A stretch of DNA of 64,000 nt from Lepidodermella squamata (GCA_047495785.1 JBLDXI010000055.1:868001-932000), one strand, 5' to 3'. Positions 1-11,161 are shown, numbered from the stretch's first letter. Notes: a model not told the origin generated them from the sequence alone. Program-made: numbers and translations.

Positions 1-905
1 CCAAAGATTCTACATCAAACATGGAAAATCCGCGACGAATTACCGCCAAAATACGATAGATATCGTGCCATTTGGCTCGAATTTCATCCTGAAGGCGAAT
101 GGACCCATCATTTATGGACTGATGAGGAAAATCGCGAGTTGATAAAAAGGTATTGGAGTTTAATTCAATTAATAGTTTTTTGATGATATTTTTTATTTAG
201 ACATTACTCATGGATCCTCGGGGTCTACGATGCCATGCCTGTAGGGGTGATGCGTTCAGATATCATTCGATACGCATTGATGCATCGCTACGGTGGTGTT
301 TACGCTGACCTTGACATGGAACCCTTACGTCCTATCGACAGCTTGATCGAAAACGCAGTCACGCCAGTCACACTAGCTTACATGGCGAAGGCTTCAGAAT
401 TGATGGAACAAGAACTAGAGCACAATCTTCCGGCTTGTTTCCTGATTTCAGCTCCTGGTCACACTCTATGGATATCGACGCTTGTCCTTAGCATGCAAGC
501 ATTCAAGGTGCTTCCGATAAAATCGAGACCTGAATACGTCACAGGTGCTTTGAATGTTTTTCCCATCATTTTTTACGTGAATTTTTCTTAGGGCCTGCTG
601 TGTTTCACCAAGCAATAACGCATTATTTAAAGCAAATTTCGGAGTTGAGGAAAACAGAGCCAGATGGCGATTTAGCAAATAATTCACCGCGCATCTTCGA
701 TATTTCTTTCATTGAAGCTGGGCTGATATATCCATACCATTGGCGGTACTTCGATCAAGAAATTGGCCAACTTTGCGGCGGAACTTCGCCACGTCAGAAT
801 GAAACAGCCTGCAAGGCTCATTTTCCGGACGCTTTGACTATTCAATATTCAGGTTACTCGTGGAAAAATGAATGGGAAACATTTATGAAAAGCGAAATAA
901 ACTGA
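1..905 (+). CDS. Glycosyltransferase with DXD motif (Gly_transf_sug type), 5' partial
   Basis: Likely a Golgi sugar transferase of the alpha-1,4-galactosyl/N-acetylglucosaminyl type that uses a nucleotide-sugar donor. Reading from base 1, three exons join at 1-149, 201-544 and 592-905; both introns (51 and 47 nt) are GT...AG and their removal keeps one frame of 268 residues. The family pattern is visible: an opening PKILHQTWK block, then a run ending in GGVYADLDME, whose DLD is the metal-binding DXD, then TGPAVFHQ after the second intron. The start codon, signal anchor and stem lie upstream of the window. No transmembrane segment is visible in the part seen. Family membership is recognised from motifs; the acceptor sugar cannot be told. 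Confidence 0.82.
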
Positions 906-1189
906 GGTGTGGTCCTTATATATCGGTCATTTTTTACTCAGGTATTGATGAAGACATGTGAAAGGATTCCATCGGTAACTCGGCAGTTGAAAATCCCGTT
1001 TCATCTCGGTATGAATTTCCAGAAACGCAGCCAAATTAGGAATACTTTTTTCTCTCGGCACGAGATAAATTCATCAATCGATTTTTATAGAGCACGCGTT
1101 TATCTATTTTAATTGACCGGCTCACGTTGCTCTTAAAATGATTCTTGAAAACCTGAATTTCGTGAAACCAACAGTTTTCGACTTTGAAA

Positions 1190-2509
1190 ATGGTAGCTAA
1201 CGCCATCAAACTGATGCTCACCCTTCGGAAGCCACGTTTTTCTGGCTTCAATTTCAACGCTTTTTACCTTATTGCTCTGCTATGCTGTGCCGTGTTGCTG
1301 ATTCTGAATTCGATTCCGATCCTAGGGCCGAACACCAAACGGTGCCTGGTATATTTCCCCCTTATTTTAGAGTAATATTTTAGAGGTATTTTCCTTTTTG
1401 TAGATTGATGATAAAACAGCACAGCAAATTCAGTTGAGAAAAACGCTGGTTCGGGAATTTTGCAATCGGTCAATTGACAGCTTTGGAGACCATCCGCCGC
1501 ACAAATCCGTCGATTGGACGCATTTCGAAAAATTCCGCCACCTCGGATTCAAAGCCTAGTAATTTATTTGTCCATTTCTCTCGATTTTTGTATTCAATTT
1601 ATTTATTCCAGTGACCATTTGATTTGGTGGAACGATCTCTACGTCAATGAGCAGTACAAAATGATATTTTGCGCGTAAGCTAGATTTCAAAATGCAATTT
1701 TGGGAAAATTATCCAACATTTTAGGGCGCCGAAAAATGGCAATACCAACGTTCGCCACTACATCATGCACATGAGCCAGCATCCGGACATCGACACTTAC
1801 GAGTATAACCGGACTGAAATGATGAAGGTTCACGTCAAAGGTTACAAATCGCCCTATTTACGCCGACTTTCCGAGTATAACACCGAGGAGGCTCAGGCTA
1901 TTTTTGCTAATTATTCGAAATTTGCCTTCGTTCGCGAACCAGTCGATCGAATGCTGTCAGCTTGGCATGAAAAGTTTTCGACAGTCGAGTCAGATGGCAT
2001 CGGAGCGGAACATTACAAAGTAAAATTGATAGATTATTGTTATTATATTAGGAAATTTAAAAAATATTTTTTAGATTGTTGGGGGCGATATAATTTCAAG
2101 ATTTAGACCTAACGCAACCCAACAAGAGATCGATCAAGGCTTACCGGTTAGCCTGAGTGAATTTCTCAGGTTTCTCAACGAATGGGACAATACTCGAGAC
2201 CTTGAAATGCACTGGCGGCCGCAACTTCACGTATGCCATTTCTGCGCCATCGATTACGATTTCATCGGGCTGTTCGAACATTTCAACTGCGAATTGGAAC
2301 ACTTTGCACGCCGCATTAGTGGTCGTGAAAAGGTTCCGCGTGTCCCTACGCCTAGTCACAAATCCAACAGCAAGACAACTATCGATCATAACAGGGGCTA
2401 CCTCAAGTCATTGGGCGCGGCTGACTTGGATCTGTTGCAGCGGGTTATTGAGAAACATTACTCGAATGATTACATGATGTTCCCATATGAAAGGCCGGCT
2501 TTCTTTTAA
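1190..2509 (+). CDS. Carbohydrate sulfotransferase (Sulfotransfer_2 family), type II membrane
   Basis: Transfers sulfate from PAPS to a glycan, in the Golgi lumen. Five exons: 1190-1348, 1404-1558, 1612-1674, 1725-2019, 2075-2509 (introns 50-55 nt), giving 368 residues. Residues about 25-45 form one hydrophobic signal anchor (FNAFYLIALLCCAVLLILN). The 5'-phosphosulfate loop reads FCAAPKNGNTNVRHY and spans the third intron; the 3'-phosphate site reads FAFVREPVDRMLSAW; a C-terminal block with CHFCAIDYDFIGLFEH matches the family end. ATG at 1190 is chosen because it precedes the anchor and upstream in-frame codons are not ATG. The acceptor glycan (chondroitin, HNK-1 or other) cannot be decided. 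The gene lies tail-to-tail with the next one. Confidence 0.88.
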
Positions 2510-2607
2510 TTTTTTGACTAATAAAATATGCGCTCAATTTATTTTATTCCATCAAATGAAATAATAATCAAAGAATATGAAAATTTTCAGTCCTAATATA
2601 GGAGAAA

Positions 2608-5009
2608 TCACCAGGTTTGAGGGCATGATGTTGGATAAGCTACACCGGGAACAGCACAGGCGATTTTCTCGACGATCCACTTTTGATATTTGCTCAAATC
2701 AGAGAACCATCTCGGCTGTGAAGGATCACAAGTCGTATCGAGGTTGTAGAAAACGCCAACCTGAAGAATTAGGTCACCTTAAAAAGCTCATCTTAATTTG
2801 CCTATTATTTTACCTGAACAAGTCTAGCGGATCGAAAATCCTGTGAATTTAGGCTGGCTGGGGCTAGAAGTGGGGAGCCTTCGTCCTCGTTGCAAGGGAC
2901 TGTTTCATTGGGGGCTAGACTTCGGAAACAAATGTCAACATCCCCTCCACATTGCAGACCAGGGATATAGCGCGGCAGTGTCCGGCTGCTCAGAGCTGGC
3001 CGACCGTCGAGGCCCCATCCAAACACGAAATTTTCAGCATTTTGCGTGATTTGCTCGAAATGGCATGCGTCATTGACGTAAATATTCGTTAAATCTATCG
3101 GATTTGTCAACTGAATCAGCACGATATCACGTGTTGAAGTCGCTCCACCATCGCCATTTGAGAAGATCAATTTTTCCACGGAATGCTGCCTTTCAAACGA
3201 CTCTTTCACGGCCAAATCATGCTCGCCGACTACAACAGAGTAGGCTGATGGCTTTTTCGACTCCTGGAAGCAATAGGCCGATGAAATTAGCCAAAATTCG
3301 TCGATAATCGTGGCTGAGCATGTGTGTCGCGAGCCCAAGCGAAGAGAGGCTACGTAAGGAAATTGGCCCGCCTTAGCAATAGAAGGCTCTCCTTGCTGCG
3401 AAATCGTCGGAATAACAGGAAGAGGGACTCTTGGAGATCCGCAGGAGGGTGACTCTAAAATCGAACGGCATGCATCAAACAGCTGCTTCACTTCATCGCG
3501 ATTCAAAGCTGCTGAGTAAACTGATAAGCAGGAAACTGCATCAGTTGGTCGCAAACCCTTCTGCCAACTCGAACCCCAGCCAAAACGAATGCCAAGATTC
3601 GAATGTTGTCGTGACTGCTCGATTTGAGGGTGGTAAGTAGCCGGAACAACAACGCCGTGTCTGCCGAAGATCGTTAGAATTTCCTGATCGCCATCATAGA
3701 CCAATGAGACGAAGGTCGAAGCTCCTTTTTGCTGGAACATTGCGTAACTTCCAATAGTTTGCCCATTTGCTCGAATTTCAAGCGTGGAATCATCAGCAAA
3801 CCCAACTTGGAACGCCTTATTATCGTTGCCGTACCCATCGGCAAATTCGAAAATTCCACCCGAATCATCAGATGGTTGTCCCCGGCGGGAAATGAAAAAG
3901 CTGACAGTGAATGATTCCGGCATTTTCAAGTTTGAAGCTGCCATTAGTATGGTTCCAGCTTGTTGGTTCGTTACTGCGGTTTCTGACACTCCGAATGAAC
4001 CGTAGGTAAATATTGGCGATAGGGTACCCACTATGCCGTGATTCTTATAATCGCTGAGATCGTTGAACTTATGATAATAGCTCAGAGGCCAAAGTCCGGC
4101 TAGGTCACGTGGCCTTGGCCAAGGTTCAATAGGTTTAGTGGTTGTTCCTTGCGTTGTAGTAGTGGTCTTCGGGGTTGTAGTAGTTGTGGTAGAAACTGTA
4201 GTCGTTGTAGTTGGCTTTTTCGTTGAAGTCGTTGTTGTTGTAGTTGTAGTTGAAGATGTCGAGTTGGTTGTAGGTTCAGGACCTCTCGTGGTACCCTGGC
4301 CCTTGGTCTCGCAAACATAAGGCAATTGACTGATTTCCCAGCCGGTTAGGGCTGTCTTGTAATACATCAAACAAGCAATCGCATCGCTGCTTTTCATGTA
4401 ACTGGCCGTTCCATTTCGATCACCCAACCCCACGTTAAAATTAGCTGTACCATACGTGCTCAGTATCGGCTGGCCAGAAATAGACCCGACAATATCGCCA
4501 TTCTCGTTGAATATCTCAAATTTGTCATTATATGACTCATAGACGACTGAGATGAAATTCCAACTGTTCGCCTTCAAAATAGGGAATCGGGCGACTGATG
4601 TAGGTCTGCCCGACGTCCCCCAAATTTCAAGGTAGTTCGGCTCCAAGTAGCCCAAACTGAACTTTTTAGACTGAAACAACAGCATCGCCCCACTACCCCT
4701 CATACGAGTGTAGTAGTAGAATGAAACAGTGAAATCAATATCCAGATAAATTGGGTAGTACTTAGCTAACCAATTGCCGTCCCAAACAACACTCATCGCA
4801 GTTTTGGGTTGCCCGAATGGTCCGTCAATGTCCTCCATTAATTGGGCAGAGCTGCTTGAAAACGGGTAGATATTGTAGGCAATGTCTGTCAGCCACGATG
4901 TGGCGTCAAATGGCCAAAAGCCGACGAGTTTCGATGGTTTGGGCCATGATTGCTGAGTATTCACAGCTACTGCAAAGCAAATCAACAGAACAAAAAGGTC
5001 TGATCTCAT
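2608..5009 (-). CDS. Secreted LamG-LamG-serine protease homologue (inactive)
   Basis: Two exons: 5009-2814 and, after a 53-nt intron (2813-2761), 2760-2608; the short second exon supplies the last strand and C-terminal helix of a chymotrypsin fold (SDLSKYQKWIVEKIAC), so stopping at the read-through TAA at 2805 would be wrong. The protein is 782 residues: signal peptide 1-18, LamG-like domain about 22-225, Thr-rich linker about 245-290, second LamG-like domain about 295-510, trypsin-like domain about 540-780. The triad is broken: the TAAHC motif is SSAYC (Tyr at residue 579), Asp is kept in DIVLIQL (residue 628), and GDSGGP reads EDEGSP (Glu at residue 710). It should bind rather than cleave. 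The role is unknown; extracellular or cuticular recognition is an inference. Confidence 0.85.
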
Positions 5010-6054
5010 TTTTTGCAGCAATTAAAATGTGCTAATTTATGACAGTTCAACTAGTATAAGTAAGTGCATTCAGCTTTTATCAGCTTAGATAACGCAGGAA
5101 TCATGCTGATTGCGTAGGATTTTAATCACGCCTTAAAGTGGAACAAAGAAACCTTTGTTTTTTCTTTTTTTGTTCTCAATTTGTATGCTTTATGCTTCAT
5201 ATTAAAGCAAGTATTTTTGCATCCTATCCACAGTTGAAAGAATCAAGTTTAAAGCTACCGTCAGTTACGAACGAAATTTCGAAAATGAACTATTATTTTA
5301 GGTAATATTGCAGACCACAAATATGGCGATTTCAGCCGTTTCGTTGCAAACTGCTTTCATTCTTAGAACCAAACTAGGTCAGGCAATAGTATTTTGGGTT
5401 AAAATGGACCATTTAGGAAAAATTATTGTCATTTAGGCGACCTTAAGGCTTCGAGTTGTTAGTTCATGGCGACGCTTGAAATATCATTGGATAGGCTGTC
5501 AAACATTCGATTGAATAAAAAATAAATCTCATCGATTTTTCCAGACAGAATAGTACGTGGGATGCAGAATTGAACAGATGCGCTGTCGGATGTATCTCTT
5601 GGCGGTTCAAAGTTCAGAAAATTCAATCTCGAACTAAAACAACAGCGAGACTCTGCTTTGATCACCGTGTTATTCATAACGCAGGGGCGTTTCAAGAATT
5701 TGATATTGTCTGTTGACAGTCCGGTTGAATGTTGAAACTAGCATTCAAGCCTTATTTGGTGTATAATTTCATGCTAACAGGAAACCATGCCAAGGTAAAA
5801 TTCGAAAAAAGCCGGAAATTTACACTCTCTTAAAAGCGGAATTTCGCTTACTTGGCAGTGTTAGACCTATTTATTGGCCACGACTAAGTGTTTTTTTCAT
5901 GCGAGCCACTTCCCGTCACGGAATATAAGGCATGAATAAGATCAAAGGCTTACTTATAGGAAAAGATGTTATATATCACTCAGTCAGTGCACGAAATTTT
6001 TCTACGTCCTGCTATTCCCTGAACTTCGCGTTCGTTACTATAATTCGATCTTCG
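5010..6054. other. Intergenic, divergent promoter region
   Basis: Separates the minus-strand protease homologue from the plus-strand receptor. It is AT-rich and shows no convincing exon, repeat or tRNA. A 78-codon minus-strand open frame at 5459-5695 has no recognisable domain and is not called. Confidence 0.4.
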
Positions 6055-6347
6055 ATGCTCACTAAACTAGCTACCTTATCGATAGCAGTACTTTCAATAA
6101 GCACCGCCATTCAACCAATATGGGCTAGAAGAAAACCATACGAGCTGCGAATGCTCAATTTGAGAATATCTCCGCCAACAGGCAGTTGCGCCTCGGTTCA
6201 AGAAATGGTTCTCGCAATGGTAAATGACCGTAATGACATTTTGCCCGATTACCACGTCACCCTGGTCAACGAAAACGAAGGCGGAAACAGCGTATTCGCT
6301 GCACGGCTGATGGTCGAGTTCGACCGCAGTTTTGCGGACATTCAATC
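6055..6347 (+). pseudogene. GABA-B-like class C receptor gene A, 5' part, cut by LINE
   Basis: First 97 codons of a class C receptor: signal peptide from ATG 6055 (MLTKLATLSIAVL...), then the start of the periplasmic-binding-like ligand domain with ELRMLNL and ILPDYHVTL, both shared with the intact paralogue at 21012-23417. The coding sequence breaks inside the codon series FDRSFADIQ at 6347, where the retrotransposon begins. An upstream in-frame ATG at 5932 would add 41 residues without signal-peptide character, so 6055 is preferred. The gene resumes at 11162. Confidence 0.75.
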
Positions 6348-6527
6348 TATTTTTTCCTCTTTTCAACTTAACTTTTATTCTTTTCTAACACTATTCAATA
6401 AAATAACATACTGGCACTAAGCCAACTAAATTAACATAGCATTACCTGCTACTCCCAAACAGTTTCTAAACCTAGGAAGCCGGGCCTAACCTAGCTTCTT
6501 CCCCCCTATTTTATTCTAGAAGCCCTG

Positions 6528-8051
6528 ATGAGTCATTTCGAAGGCTCACAGGAAGCGGATGGTTGGGATTTCCCGAACCAGACTTTCATGGATCAGTCTG
6601 TGGAAGAAGCCAGGACGCAATCTTCACCGATTTTCACCAGAACAGGTGCGACGGGTTCGACAGCGCCGCCCGAGACTGGTTCGAAGACCCGCGGTGGCGT
6701 GAAGAGAGCAGGCGCTCAGAATGCTGGACCGACGAACTCGCCGCCCGCAATGAAGGCCGATTCGAGGCGGGAAGAGAGGCAGCGAGCCATTGAGCGAGCC
6801 ACCATTGTGTTAGACGACGCCGATCCTTCTTATAAGGACGATGAAAGTGTTGAATTAGAGCTTAAGCGAGCTGGAAAAGGTTTGCTGAGAATTCTAAAAA
6901 TCAAATTTCTGGGCAAAGGTGGCATACGGGTAACTTTTATCACGCCGGAAATGGCCGAGATGGCGATGAAACGCGACGGCTGGCCGAAAGACGCATTTGG
7001 AGGAAAAGTCCGAGTTCACAGGTCAGGGCTCTTCTACAAGCTCTTTCCTGAGCTAGGACCGCCGCCGGTTGACGCGCAGCAGGTATCTACAAACCCGCAA
7101 CAGCGAGCAATAGCCGAAGGAAGAGCAGTTTTCTGCCACAACTTTCCGCAATCCATCACCGCCGAGCAAATCAAGCTACATTGGGCCGAACACGTGGAGG
7201 AAGTTACCGTAATTAGAAAAGACCAGAGATTGACTGTAATGTGCTTCATGAAGACGACGGAATTAGCTGCAAAAATAGTCAGTGGAGGCGGCCTGGATTG
7301 GAAGGGCATTCGAGCCATCGTTGGGAATGAAGTCAAGCTAAAGCTCAACCCTGATCGCTGCAGCAACTGCCAAAGCTTTGATCACACAACAACTGCTTGC
7401 AACGCGGAAACAAAGTGTGGCTGGTGTGCTGAGGATCATTTTACCGCCAAATGCCCAAATCGAAACAAGCTTGAGACCCGACACTGTGCTAACTGTGACG
7501 AACCACATGCGGCTGGTTACCACGGCTGCAAGCACGTCAAAGCAGCTTGGTCAAAAATGGCCAACAAAACTCGTACCGCTATTCACAACATTCTAGGAGA
7601 AGCTTCTCAATCGACTATCGAAGGTCCCAAGAAGCTGCGAGCTGCCCCGCCGCCAACGAGCAACGTCTGGCTCACATTGCAGCATCAGCAGTTGGCCTCT
7701 TCTGCACCAAAACCGCCGCCCGGAGCGAAGCCGCCGCTAGCTGCGGCGTCGCTTACCGATGATCAGTTCCAAGAGCTGATAGACCGCTTGGTGCCGAAAA
7801 TTGTCGAGCGAGTCCAAACACAGCTGGCCGACCAAATTCACGCGCTTGTCGAGGCGCAAAACGCGCAAATACGCCAACTCAACGAACGGTTTGATAGGTT
7901 TTTCGCTCAATTGTCTGTTAAGTTTGAAGAGCGAAATACGCTCTTGAACGGCGACTACTTTGTCGACGTCGCCAACAAGCAGAGCTCAGGGGTAGGTCAT
8001 ACAGCCGCTGAAAGCAACCAGGGTATGCGACTTTCTACCTCTAAAACATGA
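6528..8051 (+). CDS. LINE ORF1, gag-like zinc-knuckle protein
   Basis: RNA-binding protein of the retrotransposon ribonucleoprotein, 507 residues from ATG 6528. The N-terminal third is low-complexity and charged. Residues about 85-260 form a conserved gag-like region, followed by three Cys/His knuckles at about 282-332: CSNCQSFDHTTTAC (CX2CX4HX4C), CGWCAEDHFTAKC, and CANCDEPHAAGYHGC. A basic/proline stretch and a helical, Gln-rich C-terminus follow (about 410-470). The stop overlaps the ORF2 start as ATGA, which suggests coupled termination-reinitiation. The frame is undamaged. Confidence 0.85.
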   Translation: MSHFEGSQEADGWDFPNQTFMDQSVEEARTQSSPIFTRTGATGSTAPPETGSKTRGGVKRAGAQNAGPTNSPPAMKADSRREERQRAIERATIVLDDADPSYKDDESVELELKRAGKGLLRILKIKFLGKGGIRVTFITPEMAEMAMKRDGWPKDAFGGKVRVHRSGLFYKLFPELGPPPVDAQQVSTNPQQRAIAEGRAVFCHNFPQSITAEQIKLHWAEHVEEVTVIRKDQRLTVMCFMKTTELAAKIVSGGGLDWKGIRAIVGNEVKLKLNPDRCSNCQSFDHTTTACNAETKCGWCAEDHFTAKCPNRNKLETRHCANCDEPHAAGYHGCKHVKAAWSKMANKTRTAIHNILGEASQSTIEGPKKLRAAPPPTSNVWLTLQHQQLASSAPKPPPGAKPPLAAASLTDDQFQELIDRLVPKIVERVQTQLADQIHALVEAQNAQIRQLNERFDRFFAQLSVKFEERNTLLNGDYFVDVANKQSSGVGHTAAESNQGMRLSTSKT

Positions 8052-10954
8052 CCATTATAGGGCAGTGGAACAGCGGGCATGGTCAGATTTTCAACCGATT
8101 AGCTGAACTCATCTTTATGATTCAAACATTATTTCTCGATATTGTATTAATTAACGAAATTTGGCTAGATAACAACCAAATTCTAGAAATTCCAGGTTTT
8201 ACAGTGTTTCAGGTCGTCAGAGAAAGCCGCTCATCTAATGATGCCAATTACGGAGGCGTCGCAATAGCTGTTAAAAATAACATTAGGATAATTGATCAAT
8301 TCTCTTACCGAACTCAGTACAGCGAGTGGTGCGCCGTTAGGGTAGCTGGCAAAAATGGCAAGACACTGTTAGTATCAACAGGCTACTGCTCACCGAAAGA
8401 GAAGCTTGACACGTCCTTTCTCCAATTGTGTCTGGGCGGAGTTACGGATGCCAATGAGCCCTGTCTCTTTGCAGGCGACCTAAATTGCTGGCACCCTCTG
8501 CTTTCGGCCCCGGACGACCGGGAAAATCCCTCGGGCACCCGGTTAATCGAATGGTTGGCTTGTGAGGGTCACACTCTCATCAGCTCGGGCGAGCCAACTC
8601 ATTTCTCACATACAGGTCGAGGTCGCCAAATCGACATTTGGCTCGCAAATCAAGCCGCTCTTCCGATGGTCGTGGACGCACCGGCGGTCGAAGACAAATT
8701 TGGTAGCGACCATTGCTGCACTCGATTAAATGTGAAATTTTCTAGCTCACCCGACATTCCACGCCCTACCACCTCCGAACCTCGGTTTAACTACTATAAA
8801 GCGAGCTGGACACAATTTGAAGCTCGGCTCAAATTCTACCTCGAGATTCTTGCCGCACCGCTGAAACCGAAACCGGGCGACCCTGTCAGCTCTTTGGACG
8901 ACTATGTCAATGCGATTTTGGACTCCCTGACAAGGGCAGCTAAGGAGACGATTCCCATGTGCACCGAGGCGACACTGCCGTCGTGGAAACTAACTCCAGA
9001 GATTGCAGGCAAGCTGGAACAGCGGAATAGGCTACAGAGGCTTCGAGATCACGCAGCGAATTCGGCCGACAGAGAACTGCTCAAAGCCGAAATCAATACG
9101 CTGAGCAATATCATCAGGCGCCTAGTGCTGAATCAAAAAATCGCCGAGTGCGAAAAATTTCTCAGGAAAATTGCGAAGCTTTTTAATGAAAGTAAAAGCA
9201 GGTCAGCATGGCAGGCCGTCAATTCGAAGCTGTCACGTCGACGCCGCCAGAGGAAAATTGCCACTCTTCGCAATGCACAAGGTACGAATATTTTAGAAGA
9301 CAGGGGTAAGGCCGAGCTCTTAGCGGAAACGTTCGGCAAAGTCGCCGAAGGACCGCCTGTCACTTCAAACAAGGCAGAAGATGTTAAATTCTGGCAGCAG
9401 GTCAGCTCTGAGGTGGCGAACGACGACAGCCTGAAGCCGCTCGAGACGATACCGACGGACCAGTCAGTTGATGTGCCCAAATGGGCGGTGCGTCAAATGC
9501 TCAAAGGTTTGAAGTGGAAGGCCCCTGGGCATGATAACGTTTCAAACGTGCTTCTAAAGCGCGGGGGCTCGCCTCTGGTTAAACACCTGCGATGTCTCTA
9601 TAAGTTGAGTTTGAACAGCGGCTACGTACCGTTAGTTTGGAAAATTGCTATTATTGTACCTATTTTGAAAGAAGGGAAAGATTCGCGTCTCCCAGAGTCA
9701 TATAGGCCCGTGTCGCTCCTGCCAACGCTGGCCAAAGGTTTGGAAATTATTGTTGCTAAATTTCTATACTATTTTATCGAAAAACACAAACTTCTGCCTG
9801 CCCACCAATTCGGTTTTCGCTCACTTAGGTCCACCATCGATGCAATTTTCCTTTTCATCAGTGATATTGGTATAGCCCTGTCTAAAAAATATAAATTAGT
9901 TGCTCTTCTGTTGGATTTCAAAGCCGCTTTCGACTGCATCTGGCACGATGGTCTTAGGTACAAACTAAAACAGTCTGGTGTTCCTACTTCAATTGTTAGA
10001 TGGATTTCCGACTTCTTAAAAGACAGGTCATTCCGGGTAAGAGTAGGATCCGAACTCAGCGATAGTAAAAATATTTTTTGCGGCGTACCACAGGGGTCGC
10101 CTTTGTCTCCTCTACTTTTTATTTTTTACGCGGCAGAAATGCAGCCAAAGTCTTTCGCCCCGGACGACGGCATGCGCCGAGTTGGGAAGGCGACCTTCGC
10201 CGACGACGCGATTAATTGGGCATACGGGAAAGACTACGCCTCATGTGTCAAGCGGCTCCAGCGACGCCTCACGGCGACTGAAAAATGGTGCAATCGTTGG
10301 CGCTTGAAACTTAACCCTTGCAAATGTGAGGCGATGATCTTTGGACATTACGGTGGAACACCGCCAACTGTGCTACTTCAGCTCTATGGGCAACCCATTC
10401 CTCAAGTGACTAAGGTGCGATATTTGGGCCTTAACTTAACGCCACAACTGTCGTGGAACTATCATGTTAATTGTATCGCGGCTAAACTTAAGCCCCGCGT
10501 CGGTGCCTTGTATGGCCTGGCGCGGCGCCATGTCCTCGAAAAGCGGCTGTGTTTGTCTTTTTATAGGACGCTTTTAGAATCTGTTATTATTTACGCGGCG
10601 CCCGCGTTTTACTGCCAGCCTCCCTCGACAAAACAGCACCTTCTTGATCTACAGGCCCACGCCCTTCGAGCCCTCCTTGACTTGCCCTATGAGACCGACC
10701 CTATCGACGTCATTGCCTATGCCCGCGTCGAAGCTATTGATGATGTTTTTGAAAACGCCCTTAAGAACTATGGCTCTCGCTCCATGGCATGCGGCCTTGA
10801 GGTGGCTGAATACCTGAAGTTCGTCGCGGAAATACAGCCTGCCAATGAAACAGCGCGACAAGTGCTTGAAAGCAAATGCCCTGCGTGGCACCTTCGAAAC
10901 GCAGTAGCTTCCTCAGCCGCGACAATTGATAGCCGCCAATGGATTTTAATATAA
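8048..10954 (+). CDS. LINE ORF2, endonuclease-reverse transcriptase
   Basis: Catalyses target-primed reverse transcription of the element. 968 residues from ATG 8048. The N-terminal exonuclease-endonuclease-phosphatase domain shows the catalytic set: NEIW (about residue 36), GDLN (about 138), RGRQIDIW, and GSDH (about 220). The reverse transcriptase follows: SYRPVSLLPT, HQFGFR, DFKAAFDCIWH, GVPQGSPLSPLLF, and the catalytic TFADDA (about residues 714-719). A thumb and a Cys-containing C-terminus end the protein; no RNase H is seen. No frameshift or stop interrupts it, so the copy may be competent. It overlaps ORF1 by 4 nt. Confidence 0.92.
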   Translation: MTIIGQWNSGHGQIFNRLAELIFMIQTLFLDIVLINEIWLDNNQILEIPGFTVFQVVRESRSSNDANYGGVAIAVKNNIRIIDQFSYRTQYSEWCAVRVAGKNGKTLLVSTGYCSPKEKLDTSFLQLCLGGVTDANEPCLFAGDLNCWHPLLSAPDDRENPSGTRLIEWLACEGHTLISSGEPTHFSHTGRGRQIDIWLANQAALPMVVDAPAVEDKFGSDHCCTRLNVKFSSSPDIPRPTTSEPRFNYYKASWTQFEARLKFYLEILAAPLKPKPGDPVSSLDDYVNAILDSLTRAAKETIPMCTEATLPSWKLTPEIAGKLEQRNRLQRLRDHAANSADRELLKAEINTLSNIIRRLVLNQKIAECEKFLRKIAKLFNESKSRSAWQAVNSKLSRRRRQRKIATLRNAQGTNILEDRGKAELLAETFGKVAEGPPVTSNKAEDVKFWQQVSSEVANDDSLKPLETIPTDQSVDVPKWAVRQMLKGLKWKAPGHDNVSNVLLKRGGSPLVKHLRCLYKLSLNSGYVPLVWKIAIIVPILKEGKDSRLPESYRPVSLLPTLAKGLEIIVAKFLYYFIEKHKLLPAHQFGFRSLRSTIDAIFLFISDIGIALSKKYKLVALLLDFKAAFDCIWHDGLRYKLKQSGVPTSIVRWISDFLKDRSFRVRVGSELSDSKNIFCGVPQGSPLSPLLFIFYAAEMQPKSFAPDDGMRRVGKATFADDAINWAYGKDYASCVKRLQRRLTATEKWCNRWRLKLNPCKCEAMIFGHYGGTPPTVLLQLYGQPIPQVTKVRYLGLNLTPQLSWNYHVNCIAAKLKPRVGALYGLARRHVLEKRLCLSFYRTLLESVIIYAAPAFYCQPPSTKQHLLDLQAHALRALLDLPYETDPIDVIAYARVEAIDDVFENALKNYGSRSMACGLEVAEYLKFVAEIQPANETARQVLESKCPAWHLRNAVASSAATIDSRQWILI

Positions 10955-11161
10955 CGCTCCAACTACATTGAACGTTTTTACATTGTGAATTCTAATAGAC
11001 AGCTACGAATGGCATGATACCACTTCTACCCTCATTTTAGATATTTTTACACTACATACATGATTGTTTTGATACATTTTACTCGTTATGAGGCTCGAGT
11101 CAACGCGCCGAGAGCGTCTATGACGGATGGTGGTACAAATAAAATCCTTCACATGCCAATC

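Larger units (their letters stand above)
6348..11150 (+). mobile_element. Full-length non-LTR retrotransposon (Jockey/CR1-like LINE)
   Basis: About 4.8 kb: a 180-nt 5' leader, ORF1 (6528-8051), ORF2 (8048-10954), and a roughly 200-nt 3' UTR ending in an AATAAA-containing tail near 11138-11146. It carries an APE-type endonuclease and reverse transcriptase but no visible RNase H, as in Jockey-type elements. The ends are set by an imperfect target duplication, acattcaatc (6338-6347) and acatgccaatc (11151-11161), and by the receptor reading frame, which continues exactly if the element and one repeat copy are removed. Both ORFs are open, so insertion is probably recent. Clade assignment needs a phylogeny. 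Confidence 0.85.

Noticed and set aside
4100-4320. Valine-rich and Leu/Gln/Arg-rich frames overlapping the Thr-rich linker
   Set aside because: Reverse-strand and alternate-frame shadows of repeated threonine codons in the protease homologue.
5459-5695. 78-codon minus-strand frame upstream of receptor gene A
   Set aside because: No domain, no plausible splice partners, no repeat elsewhere in the window.
6525-6545. ctgatgag just before LINE ORF1, matching a hammerhead ribozyme core
   Set aside because: No usable stem II and the second core reads GAAG rather than GAAA; the word simply contains the ORF1 start codon.
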